A DNA stretch of 5,079 nucleotides from Spirochaetales bacterium (lineage in GTDB: Bacteria > Spirochaetota > Spirochaetia > DTKZ01). Shown here one piece after another: positions 1-5,033 of the stretch. Position 1 is the stretch's first letter. Every line of letters starts with the position of its first letter. Location: assembly GCA_017998025.1 (NCBI GenBank), contig JAGODW010000151.1, positions 1 to 5,079 of the forward strand, read 5' to 3'. Below the pieces are notes generated by a model that made no database searches, was not told where the DNA came from, and saw only the letters and a list, made by a program, of their open reading frames with translations. The position numbers were made by a program, and so were the translations under genes.

Positions 1-804
1 TAAATGTTCAAGGGCTGCTTCTAGTTTTTCCTGGAGGGAAATTTCAGGTATTGGAGAACCTTCCAGAAGCGCCCTGGCTTTCCGAAAGATAAACGGATTC
101 CCTACAGCACCGCGGGCTATCATTACTCCATCGCAGGAGGTTTCCAGCAACATTCGTTGTACGGCTTGAGGAGTAAACAGATCTCCGGATCCTAAGATAG
201 GGACAGATGCCTTAGTTTTTAAGGTTAGAATATGGTTCCAATTCGATACTCCGCTGTATCCCTGCATCCGTGTCCTCGGATGGAGACACACCATCGAAGC
301 CCCTCCTTGAATAGCAGCGTCTGCTGTTTCCAGGTAGTTGAGTGATGTATTGTCCCATCCTGAACGAATTTTTACTGTAATAGGGATCTCAGTAGAATCT
401 CGCAGGGCTCGCACAATCGCATAGATCAGGGAAGGATCCTTTAAGAGGGCAGCTCCTCCACCGGTCTTAACTACTTTCGGAACGGGGCATCCGCAGTTTA
501 AATCAAAGAGGGTAGGAGAGAGGCAGTGTAGCTGTTTCACTGCCTGGGCTGCTCCATAGGGTGAAGAGGTGAATAGTTGAATCCCCCAGTACTGTTCAGT
601 CTCCCCCCGGGTAAGGAGAAGTTTCGTCTGTTTACTCTTTCGGATGATCCCTTCTGCGGAGACGAGTTCTGTATAGGTTAAATCCGCCCCTTCCCGTGTG
701 GCAAGGGTACGGAATGCCGCATCGGTATAGCCGGCCATAGGGGCGAGAAAGAGATTTCCGGGAATCCGGATAGTACCGATCGTAATGGAATGGTACAAAC
801 CCAT
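1..804 (-). CDS. dusB: tRNA-dihydrouridine synthase (Dus, probably DusB type), C-terminus cut by window edge
   Basis: This is a flavoenzyme that reduces uridine to dihydrouridine in the D-loop of tRNA, using FMN and NADPH. The reading frame is open from an ATG at 804 to the left edge, giving the first 268 residues; the family is usually about 310-350 residues, so the C-terminal helical tRNA-binding part is mostly missing. The TIM-barrel FMN domain is clear. It has LAPMAGYTDAAFR near residue 20, the active-site motif DLNCGCPVPKV at 101-111 (C106 is the expected catalytic cysteine), VKIRSGW at 144-150, CLHPRTRMQGYSG at 173-185, LGSGDLF at 204-210 and the phosphate-binding GVMIARGAVGNPFIF at 226-240. 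It follows tatD by 10 bp, and no Shine-Dalgarno sequence is visible before the ATG, so translation is probably coupled to tatD. The only other in-frame start is a TTG at 822, also poorly placed. The family is certain; the subtype (DusB) is likely from the N-terminal and motif style. Confidence 0.93.
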   Translation of the reverse strand, partial: MGLYHSITIGTIRIPGNLFLAPMAGYTDAAFRTLATREGADLTYTELVSAEGIIRKSKQTKLLLTRGETEQYWGIQLFTSSPYGAAQAVKQLHCLSPTLFDLNCGCPVPKVVKTGGGAALLKDPSLIYAIVRALRDSTEIPITVKIRSGWDNTSLNYLETADAAIQGGASMVCLHPRTRMQGYSGVSNWNHILTLKTKASVPILGSGDLFTPQAVQRMLLETSCDGVMIARGAVGNPFIFRKARALLEGSPIPEISLQEKLEAALEHL

Positions 805-814
805 CTGGAAAAGG

Positions 815-1588
815 TTAGACAATCACATTGAAAAACCGAAGCGAGTTCTGGAATATCACATCAGTGACATACTCGAGCTCTTCATTCCGTAATTCAGCGA
901 TGAATTCCGCTGTATAGTGCAGATAGGAAGGTTTGTTCCTTTTCCCCCGGTGGACAGCAGGTACCATGAACGGACTTTCCGACTCGATCAGCATTCTGTC
1001 CAGAGGCATCTTTTTCGCCGTTTCATGGAGATTCCTGGCGTTTCGATACGTCACATTTCCTGCAAATGAGATAAAAAGATTCTGCTCTAACGCTTCTTTA
1101 GCGTAGTTCCAATCTTCAGAGTAGCAATGGAGCACTCCGCCCCTGTGAGGAAGCTTTTCCTTAAGAATTTCCAGAACATCCCTTCCTGCTTCTCTGTTGT
1201 GGATTATGACGGGGAGGTTGAACCGTTCCGCCAGTTCTAATTGTCGAATAAAGAGCTCAATTTGGCTGTCTTTATTGCCGAATTTTCTATAGTAGTCCAG
1301 ACCGATTTCTCCCAGGGCAACTACTCTAGGAAGTTTAGTCCCGTTTTCGATCGTCTGTGTCCAATCCTGGGGGAGGTTGGCTACTTCAGAAGGAGCTACT
1401 CCTATACTAAAAAAAACATGGGAGGCTGTCTTTAAATTCTCATAGACCTGAAAAAAATCAAGGAGGTTGTTGCAAATGCTAACAATTCCCTCTACAGACT
1501 CTTTACGGGCTTCCTGGACAATGATGAGTTGCTCGATTTGATCTTCGGTTATTAGGCCTATGTGCGCATGAGAGTCGAATAAATGCAT
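815..1588 (-). CDS. tatD: TatD-family metal-dependent hydrolase (putative deoxyribonuclease)
   Basis: This is a soluble TIM-barrel metallohydrolase of the amidohydrolase superfamily; characterised TatD proteins are Mg-dependent 3'-5' DNA exonucleases or DNases. The 257 residues match the usual family length (about 250-265). Motifs in order: the metal-binding HxH in FDSHAHIG (H7, H9), ALGEIGLDYYR with the bridging glutamate E94, LPVIIHNREAG (H130), GVLHCYSED (H154), and LIESESPFMVP at 200-210 followed by HRGKRNKPSYL. In the last motif the family normally has ETD(A/S)P; here the aspartate is replaced by glutamate (E204), confirmed by the codon GAA on the minus strand. The ATG at 1588 has a good ribosome binding site (AAGGAT, six bases upstream on the minus strand) and a promoter further up. 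It is the first gene of a leftward pair with dusB. Its exact substrate cannot be told from sequence. Confidence 0.93.
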   Translation of the reverse strand: MHLFDSHAHIGLITEDQIEQLIIVQEARKESVEGIVSICNNLLDFFQVYENLKTASHVFFSIGVAPSEVANLPQDWTQTIENGTKLPRVVALGEIGLDYYRKFGNKDSQIELFIRQLELAERFNLPVIIHNREAGRDVLEILKEKLPHRGGVLHCYSEDWNYAKEALEQNLFISFAGNVTYRNARNLHETAKKMPLDRMLIESESPFMVPAVHRGKRNKPSYLHYTAEFIAELRNEELEYVTDVIFQNSLRFFNVIV

Positions 1589-1607
1589 GTCTTATCCTTG
1601 AAAAATT

Positions 1608-1651
1608 ATGGTATGAAACTTGGGAAACCCAGCTTGCTTCAACCATACCAT
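1608..1651. repeat. 8-bp inverted repeat around the tatD promoter start region
   Basis: ATGGTATG (1608-1615) and CATACCAT (1644-1651) are perfect inverted copies separated by 28 bp. The right arm overlaps the proposed tatD -10 box (1642-1647), and the start of transcription should fall between the arms, so a full transcript hairpin would not form. This fits an operator with two spaced half-sites better than an attenuator. Between the arms lies a small TGGG-AAA-CCCA dyad (1621-1631). A function is inference only. Confidence 0.4.
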
Positions 1652-1670
1652 GACAAATGTATGCCGTCAA
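1642..1670 (-). promoter_or_regulatory. Sigma-70-type promoter for tatD-dusB
   Basis: Read on the minus strand, TTGACG (1670-1665, five of six consensus bases) is followed after exactly 17 bp by TATGGT (1647-1642, four of six). Transcription would start near 1635 and give a leader of about 45 bases before the tatD ATG. It is the only good promoter match upstream of tatD. Confidence 0.6.
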
Positions 1671-1682
1671 TATTAAATTGAC
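1666..1682. repeat. Palindrome linking the two divergent -35 boxes
   Basis: GTCAAT (1666-1671), ATTAA, ATTGAC (1677-1682) is a perfect 6-bp inverted repeat with a 5-bp centre. Much of it is simply the two facing -35 hexamers (TTGACG leftward, TTGACA rightward), so the symmetry may need no other explanation. A regulator bound here would affect both transcription units at once. Confidence 0.45.
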
Positions 1683-1706
1683 AAAGTTAATACACCATGA
1701 TAAGTT
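1678..1706 (+). promoter_or_regulatory. Promoter of the M23 peptidase-bactofilin-yaaR-ricT operon
   Basis: A perfect -35 TTGACA (1678-1683) is followed after 17 bp by TAAGTT (1701-1706), a weak -10 with three of six consensus bases. Transcription would start near 1713, leaving a leader of about 38 bases. The -35 is strong evidence; the exact -10 is less sure. No second promoter is evident in the short gaps further along the operon. Confidence 0.55.
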
Positions 1707-1737
1707 AATCAGGGAGCATCTGTTGAAACTGGGAAGT

Positions 1738-1744
1738 AAGAGGA
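1738..1744 (+). promoter_or_regulatory. Ribosome binding site that fixes the TTG start of the M23 peptidase
   Basis: AAGAGGA lies six bases before TTG at 1751. No in-frame ATG exists before codon 39, so this site is the main reason for choosing the TTG start. Confidence 0.6.
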
Positions 1745-1750
1745 CTTGAA

Positions 1751-2785
1751 TTGTCTCCTGCATATCGCTATAAAAAATTAGAAAATCGCTTTTTCTCTCG
1801 GGTGATTGATTTCGGTCGATGGTTTATCGGGAATATCCGGGGAGGAATTGAGAAACTGTTTCGGATGGGAAGGCATAAATTCACCGTTATGCTTATCCCC
1901 CATTCAGAACGAAGAATATTTAATTTTCAGGTGAATTTATTTACCATCCTCTTTATTTTTCTTTTAATCGGGGGGATGGGAATAGGCTTTTTCACCTTAA
2001 CTACCCGATATACCAGCACTGAACAAGTGCTGGAACGGCAGACAAAGAATCTCCAATCAGCACAGGCAAACCTTGAATTAGTCCGGGAAGAAGTTGCTGA
2101 GCTACAGCGGGTAGCACGAAAGTTTCAAGGAAATTTAACTACTACGCTGGAAACGCTCGGTATTACTCTTACAAAGCCATCAACTCCCGATATTCAGCAG
2201 GGAGATCTCTCTTCCTTCTTAAATATGAATGCTTCCAGTACCGAACAGCTGCAGGAACTGAATGAGATTAAATCTATCCGCACAGTACTGGAATCTTCCC
2301 TGGATCCATTGAAAGAATTAAAGAATGTTTTATCCAGTCAAAAAGATCTCTTGCTGGACATTCCTACCCTATGGCCGGTAAAAGGAGTGAGAGGTCGTAT
2401 AACCAATCGTTTTGGCCCGGAAATACACCCGTTTACCGGGCAGTGGTATTTACACAAGGGGATTGATATTGCATTTGGTTACAATATCCCCATCGTTGCT
2501 ACGGCTAGAGGAAAAGTGGTTTCTATCGATTATGAACCCCTGGGATTTGGAAATTATATCATTATTCGGCATAAATACGGATTCTACACCCGGTATGCTC
2601 ATTTACAACGAATCCTTGTAAACCGGGGACAGGAGGTTTCTCAGGGTCAAGTAATAGGGACTATGGGAAACACAGGGCTTTCTACAGGGCCTCACCTGCA
2701 TTACGAAGTTCGAATCGGGGCAGAGGTTGTGGATCCTGCAAAATATTTGAATATCTCTGCCGGAAATCAAGAACCAATAGAGTAA
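1751..2785 (+). CDS. Membrane-anchored M23 (LytM-type) zinc metallopeptidase, bactofilin-associated
   Basis: This is a peptidoglycan endopeptidase that would cut peptide cross-links in the periplasm. The 344 residues comprise a basic cytoplasmic N-terminus (about 1-60), one transmembrane segment (about 61-83, FTILFIFLLIGGMGIGFF), a coiled-coil stretch (about 90-125), a linker with a second helical stretch (about 165-200), and a C-terminal M23 domain (about 205-335). The zinc and catalytic residues are all present: H235 and D239 in HKGID, H284 in RYAHL, and H315/H317 in GPHLHYEV, so it should be an active enzyme. Just before the membrane segment is FTVMLIPHSERRIFNFQ (44-60), a tail motif I recall in other anchored M23 proteins. 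The start is TTG at 1751, supported by AAGAGGA; the next in-frame ATG (codon 39) would remove much of the tail. The bactofilin gene follows within 10 bp, a pairing known for shape-determining peptidases such as LmdC with BacA and the Helicobacter Csd proteins with CcmA. Confidence 0.92.
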   Translation: MSPAYRYKKLENRFFSRVIDFGRWFIGNIRGGIEKLFRMGRHKFTVMLIPHSERRIFNFQVNLFTILFIFLLIGGMGIGFFTLTTRYTSTEQVLERQTKNLQSAQANLELVREEVAELQRVARKFQGNLTTTLETLGITLTKPSTPDIQQGDLSSFLNMNASSTEQLQELNEIKSIRTVLESSLDPLKELKNVLSSQKDLLLDIPTLWPVKGVRGRITNRFGPEIHPFTGQWYLHKGIDIAFGYNIPIVATARGKVVSIDYEPLGFGNYIIIRHKYGFYTRYAHLQRILVNRGQEVSQGQVIGTMGNTGLSTGPHLHYEVRIGAEVVDPAKYLNISAGNQEPIE

Positions 2786-2789
2786 GGTG
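2784..2789 (+). promoter_or_regulatory. Ribosome binding site favouring the ATG start of the bactofilin gene
   Basis: AAGGTG overlaps the stop codon of the M23 gene and sits six bases before ATG 2796. It contains the alternative GTG start (2787), so if ribosomes use it the GTG cannot be the start. Confidence 0.5.
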
Positions 2790-2795
2790 TTCGAA

Positions 2796-3275
2796 ATGGC
2801 TCTAAATACCCGCGATTCTACAGTTGATAACGAACATGCCCTGTTCAACTCTCTTGTAGGGGAGGGGACTTGTTTTAAAGGTGATATAACAGTAAACGGA
2901 ATCCTGCGGATAGACGGGGATTATAAAGGTTCTATAAAAACACGGGGGAAGGTATTTATCGGCCGTACAGGACGGGCTGAATGCCAGATCGAGGCATCTT
3001 CTATTGTTATTGGGGGCATAGTAAGTGGAACTATTATTTCCACTGAGAAAGTGGTTGTTCTTTCCTCAGCAATTGTAATGGGTCTTATTCAAGCTCCCCG
3101 CCTGGTGGTAGAAGAAGGGGTACTCTTGAACGGCGAATTAAAGATATCCGGAGGGGAGGGGGTAATTCTAAAACCCCGGGAGAGAAAGAACGGTTCCCTC
3201 TTCCACCGCTGGATGCAGGGGAAAGAGGATGTTTCTTCTCAACCTGATCAACCAGAAACTGTTTCAAGCCTGTAA
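2796..3275 (+). CDS. Bactofilin (DUF583), cytoskeletal polymer-forming protein
   Basis: Bactofilins are small cytoplasmic proteins that fold as a right-handed beta-helix and polymerise without nucleotide; they scaffold cell-wall enzymes and define cell shape. The core spans roughly residues 20-118 and shows the short repeating beta-strand pattern with regular glycines and hydrophobics: GEGTCFKGDITVNGILRIDG near 22-41, then GKVFIGRTGR, SSIVIGGIVSGTI, APRLVVEEGVLLNGELKI. Flexible ends flank it: a polar N-terminus (about 20 residues) and a charged C-terminal tail (about 120-159), as is usual in the family. I chose ATG 2796 (159 residues) because of the AAGGTG ribosome binding site; a GTG at 2787 in the same frame would add three residues. 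It lies 10 bp after the M23 peptidase, its likely partner, and 2 bp before the yaaR-like gene, so the three are surely co-transcribed. Confidence 0.93.
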   Translation: MALNTRDSTVDNEHALFNSLVGEGTCFKGDITVNGILRIDGDYKGSIKTRGKVFIGRTGRAECQIEASSIVIGGIVSGTIISTEKVVVLSSAIVMGLIQAPRLVVEEGVLLNGELKISGGEGVILKPRERKNGSLFHRWMQGKEDVSSQPDQPETVSSL

Positions 3276-3277
3276 GA

Positions 3278-3772
3278 ATGGAGAGGATAGATTTTCCTGA
3301 CGGATTTTTTCAGGTGCCGCGTAAATCTTCCGGGAAAAAAGAGACCAAAAGGATTCGACGGCCTCATTTTTTCTCCTTTATTCAATCTGAGATAGAGGAG
3401 CAAGAAGAATTAAAACAAACCACCTTTTTATCGTTGACTCCGGGTGAGATCCAGGATTCTCTAGAGAAATATCTCGATACAGTTCATGAGATAGGAGAAC
3501 GGTTAAAGAATGACCCGACTCTTCGAAGTGTACAGGAGTATAAGGAAGCAGTTAGAAACTTCTTGAAACTTGTAGTAGGTATTTGTTATAAAGTTGAAGA
3601 GAAGACCTCTTCTAAGGGTATTTTGAACAGAAAAAAGTACACTCAGATTCAGGTGATAGACGAAAAGTTGGAACGGCTGGCAGCGGAAGTTATGCGAACG
3701 CAGCGGGATCAGCTGGATATCTTAAAACGTGTAGACGAGATCTATGGAGCTTTAGTAGACTTGCTTCAGTAA
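3278..3772 (+). CDS. yaaR: YaaR-family protein (DUF327), function unknown
   Basis: The 164-residue protein is mostly helical with no signal peptide or membrane segment. The N-terminus (about 1-50) is basic and then acidic and looks disordered. The DUF327 core follows: LKNDPTLRSVQEYKEAVRNFLKLVV at about 76-100 (key residues YKEAVR..L), a loop rich in lysine, and a long C-terminal helix from IDEKLERLA (127-135) to RVDEIYGALVDLL (151-163), the family's most typical end. In Bacillus subtilis yaaR lies close to yaaT (ricT), and here it is directly upstream of ricT, so this neighbourhood is kept. The biochemical role is not known to me. The ATG at 3278 comes two bases after the bactofilin stop and has no evident Shine-Dalgarno sequence, which suggests translational coupling; a GTG at 3314 is a less likely start. 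Confidence 0.85.
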   Translation: MERIDFPDGFFQVPRKSSGKKETKRIRRPHFFSFIQSEIEEQEELKQTTFLSLTPGEIQDSLEKYLDTVHEIGERLKNDPTLRSVQEYKEAVRNFLKLVVGICYKVEEKTSSKGILNRKKYTQIQVIDEKLERLAAEVMRTQRDQLDILKRVDEIYGALVDLLQ

Positions 3773-3798
3773 GTTTTCTTAATCTAAGGAGAACCCCT

Positions 3799-4707
3799 AT
3801 GGCGGATGATATACTGGATTCTTCCCAGGAAGATGAAGGGAGTGTAGTTACCGTAAAGCTAGAAAAGGCTTTATTTTTGGTGAAAATACTGCATTCCAGC
3901 GAAACAGAGCTCTGCGATCCCCGGGAGAATGTGTATAGGCCGGGGGAGTTTTTAATTGTCGATAGCCGGTATGGAAAAGATTTAGCAGAAGTATTGGGGG
4001 TAGTGAAAGAGTATGCCCTGCGCGATACGGATGGAAATGATCTTACTATATACGATGTAATTCGGAAAGCAACTCCAGAGGATCTTAAACGGTTTGAGGA
4101 AAACAAGAAAAAAGAACAGGAAGCTTTTATCCTCTGCCGGGAAAGAATTTGGCAGCATAACCTGGACATGAAGCTGGTATCTGCCCACTATCTGTTGGAT
4201 GAGGGAAAGATCCTGTTCTTTTTTACTGCCGATGCCCGTGTAGATTTTCGGGATCTGGTGAAAGACTTGGTTTCTGTTTTTAAGACACGCGTTGAACTCC
4301 GACAGATCGGGGTTCGGGATGAGGCAAGGGTAGTAGGAGGAATCGGGGTATGTGGAAGAATACTCTGCTGCCATGCGATTACGGACAAACTGAAACCAGT
4401 GTCCATAAAGATGGCAAAGTTGCAGAATATGTCTCTCAATTCGATAAAGATTTCCGGCCCCTGTGGGAGGTTGCTCTGCTGTCTCGCCTATGAACATTGT
4501 CTATACCAGGAAGAAAGAAAGAAGTTGCCCAACGAAGGGACACGGATCGGTTACGAGGGGACTGTGTTCAAAGTTGTAGAAGTGAATGTTCTGATAGGCA
4601 TTATCAAGTGCTTAGGAGAGGATGGCCGGCTGCTAGAAGTTCCTGCTTCGCGGCTGGCGTACGATACACATCGTTCTGTCTGGGTTCTACGTCCCCTCTC
4701 CCTATAA
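3799..4707 (+). CDS. ricT: RicT/YaaT, PSP1-domain iron-sulfur protein of the RNA-processing Ric complex
   Basis: In Bacillus subtilis RicT (YaaT) forms a complex with RicA and RicF that carries iron-sulfur clusters and helps RNase Y process mRNAs. This 302-residue protein has an acidic N-terminal tail (about 1-15), an N-terminal beta-rich part with the RPGEFLIVDSRYGKDLAEVLG segment (about 47-67), and the PSP1 C-terminal region (about 85-235). The signature is complete: GGIGVCGRILCC (180-191; C185, C190, C191), PVSIKMAKLQNMSLNSIKISG (200-220) and PCGRLLCCLAYEHCLY (221-236; C222, C227, C228, plus C234). These cysteines are the expected cluster ligands. The ATG at 3799 has a strong AAGGAG site (3786-3791) seven bases away, stronger than for the two genes before it. 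Length is slightly above the Bacillus protein because of the N-terminal tail and an extended C-terminus. No terminator follows it before the tRNA genes. Whether RicA/RicF partners exist in this organism cannot be told here. Confidence 0.92.
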   Translation: MADDILDSSQEDEGSVVTVKLEKALFLVKILHSSETELCDPRENVYRPGEFLIVDSRYGKDLAEVLGVVKEYALRDTDGNDLTIYDVIRKATPEDLKRFEENKKKEQEAFILCRERIWQHNLDMKLVSAHYLLDEGKILFFFTADARVDFRDLVKDLVSVFKTRVELRQIGVRDEARVVGGIGVCGRILCCHAITDKLKPVSIKMAKLQNMSLNSIKISGPCGRLLCCLAYEHCLYQEERKKLPNEGTRIGYEGTVFKVVEVNVLIGIIKCLGEDGRLLEVPASRLAYDTHRSVWVLRPLSL

Positions 4708-4751
4708 CAACGGTAAATTTCCATGAGGCGAAGAGCTATCCCACACACTCC

Positions 4752-4780
4752 TTGACAAAAGGCATTTTTCTAGATAGGTT
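4752..4780 (+). promoter_or_regulatory. Promoter of the tRNA-Gln/tRNA-Glu unit
   Basis: A perfect TTGACA (4752-4757) is followed after 17 bp by TAGGTT (4775-4780; three of six consensus bases). It resembles the operon promoter at 1678 (TTGACA, 17 bp, TAAGTT). Transcription would begin near 4787, about 13 bases before the tRNA. The 44 bp between the ricT stop and this promoter hold no terminator, so read-through from ricT is also possible. Confidence 0.6.
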
Positions 4781-4799
4781 ACAGGTGGTTTGTTAGCGT

Positions 4800-4870
4800 T
4801 TCCCGGTAGTGTAATGGTAGCACCACAGACTCTGGATCTGTTTGTGGGGGTTCGAGTCCTCCCCGGGAAG
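4800..4870 (+). tRNA. tRNA-Gln (anticodon CTG)
   Basis: A full cloverleaf folds by hand. The acceptor stem is TTCCCGG (4800-4806) with CCGGGAA (4863-4869), seven perfect pairs; the discriminator is G4870. The D stem is GTGT with GCAC, with the loop containing the conserved GG. The anticodon stem ACAGA/TCTGT encloses the loop CTCTGGA, anticodon CTG at 4832-4834, which reads CAG. The variable loop has four bases, and the T arm is GGGGG-TTCGAGT-CCTCC with one G-U pair. The U1-A72 pair and G73 are typical of bacterial tRNA-Gln; U1-A72 is also the feature read by the GatCAB amidotransferase in organisms that make Gln-tRNA indirectly. CCA is not encoded. Confidence 0.96.
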
Positions 4871-4878
4871 AGCTGAGG

Positions 4879-4950
4879 GGTCCCTTCGTCTAACGGTTAG
4901 GACAGGAGATTCTCATTCTTCAAATAGGGGTTCGATTCCCCTAGGGACTA
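4879..4950 (+). tRNA. tRNA-Glu (anticodon CTC)
   Basis: The cloverleaf is complete: acceptor GGTCCCT (4879-4885) with AGGGACT (4943-4949), discriminator A4950; D stem GTCT/GGAC with loop AACGGTTA; anticodon stem GGAGA/TCTTC (one G-U pair) around TTCTCAT, anticodon CTC at 4912-4914, which reads GAG; T arm AGGGG-TTCGATT-CCCCT. The first acceptor pair is G1-U72, a wobble rather than the usual G-C. CCA is not encoded. It starts eight bases after tRNA-Gln and shares its transcript. Confidence 0.95.
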
Positions 4951-4953
4951 TCG

Positions 4954-4979
4954 AACTGGCGTAATGCCGGTTTTTTTTT
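4954..4979 (+). terminator. Rho-independent terminator after the tRNA pair
   Basis: AACTGGC (4954-4960), loop GTAAT, GCCGGTT (4966-4972) form a seven-pair stem with one G-U pair, followed by an uninterrupted T run to 4979. It begins four bases after the tRNA-Glu end and closes the rightward transcription that starts at the tRNA promoter and perhaps at the operon promoter. Confidence 0.9.
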
Positions 4980-4987
4980 GAGATGGA

Positions 4988-5013
4988 ATGTATAAATATA
5001 CAGAAAAACTGTA
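4988..5013. promoter_or_regulatory. Overlapping palindromes and possible -10 box upstream of the last gene
   Basis: TGTATA-AA-TATACA (4989-5002) is a perfect 6-bp inverted repeat, and TACAG-AAAAA-CTGTA (4999-5013) a perfect 5-bp one overlapping it. TATAAA at 4991-4996 could be a -10 box, but no convincing -35 lies 16-18 bp upstream because the terminator occupies that place. The first palindrome in context (ATGT-N8-ACAG, 4988-5003) differs by one base from the E. coli LexA pattern CTGT-N8-ACAG. Repressor binding is inference; AT-rich palindromes arise by chance. Confidence 0.35.
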
Positions 5014-5022
5014 AATTTAATC

Positions 5023-5028
5023 AGGAGG
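5023..5028 (+). promoter_or_regulatory. Ribosome binding site for the GTG start at 5034
   Basis: AGGAGG is a perfect Shine-Dalgarno core five bases before GTG 5034. It is the main evidence that a gene begins there. Confidence 0.75.
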
Positions 5029-5033
5029 AGTCT

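Noticed and set aside
1241..1435. Forward open frame of 64 codons opposite tatD
   Set aside because: It is antisense to a gene with full TatD motifs, its product has no recognisable features and there is no ribosome binding site of note.
1617..1635. TGGG-AAA-CCCA dyad as a terminator or attenuator in the tatD leader
   Set aside because: It has only four pairs with a three-base loop and no T run after it on either strand.
1503..1763. Reverse open frame of 86 codons across the divergent promoter region
   Set aside because: It spans both promoters and overlaps the ends of two real genes; its composition is not protein-like.
3690..4169. Reverse open frame of 159 codons opposite yaaR and ricT
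   Set aside because: It covers the antisense of two well-supported genes, and its serine/arginine-rich product looks like a shadow translation.
3982..4497. Reverse open frame of 171 codons within ricT
   Set aside because: It is antisense to the conserved cysteine motifs of RicT and shows no family resemblance.
4497..4796. Forward open frame of 99 codons running from ricT into the tRNA promoter
   Set aside because: It overlaps the ricT end in another frame and has no ribosome binding site or recognisable domain.
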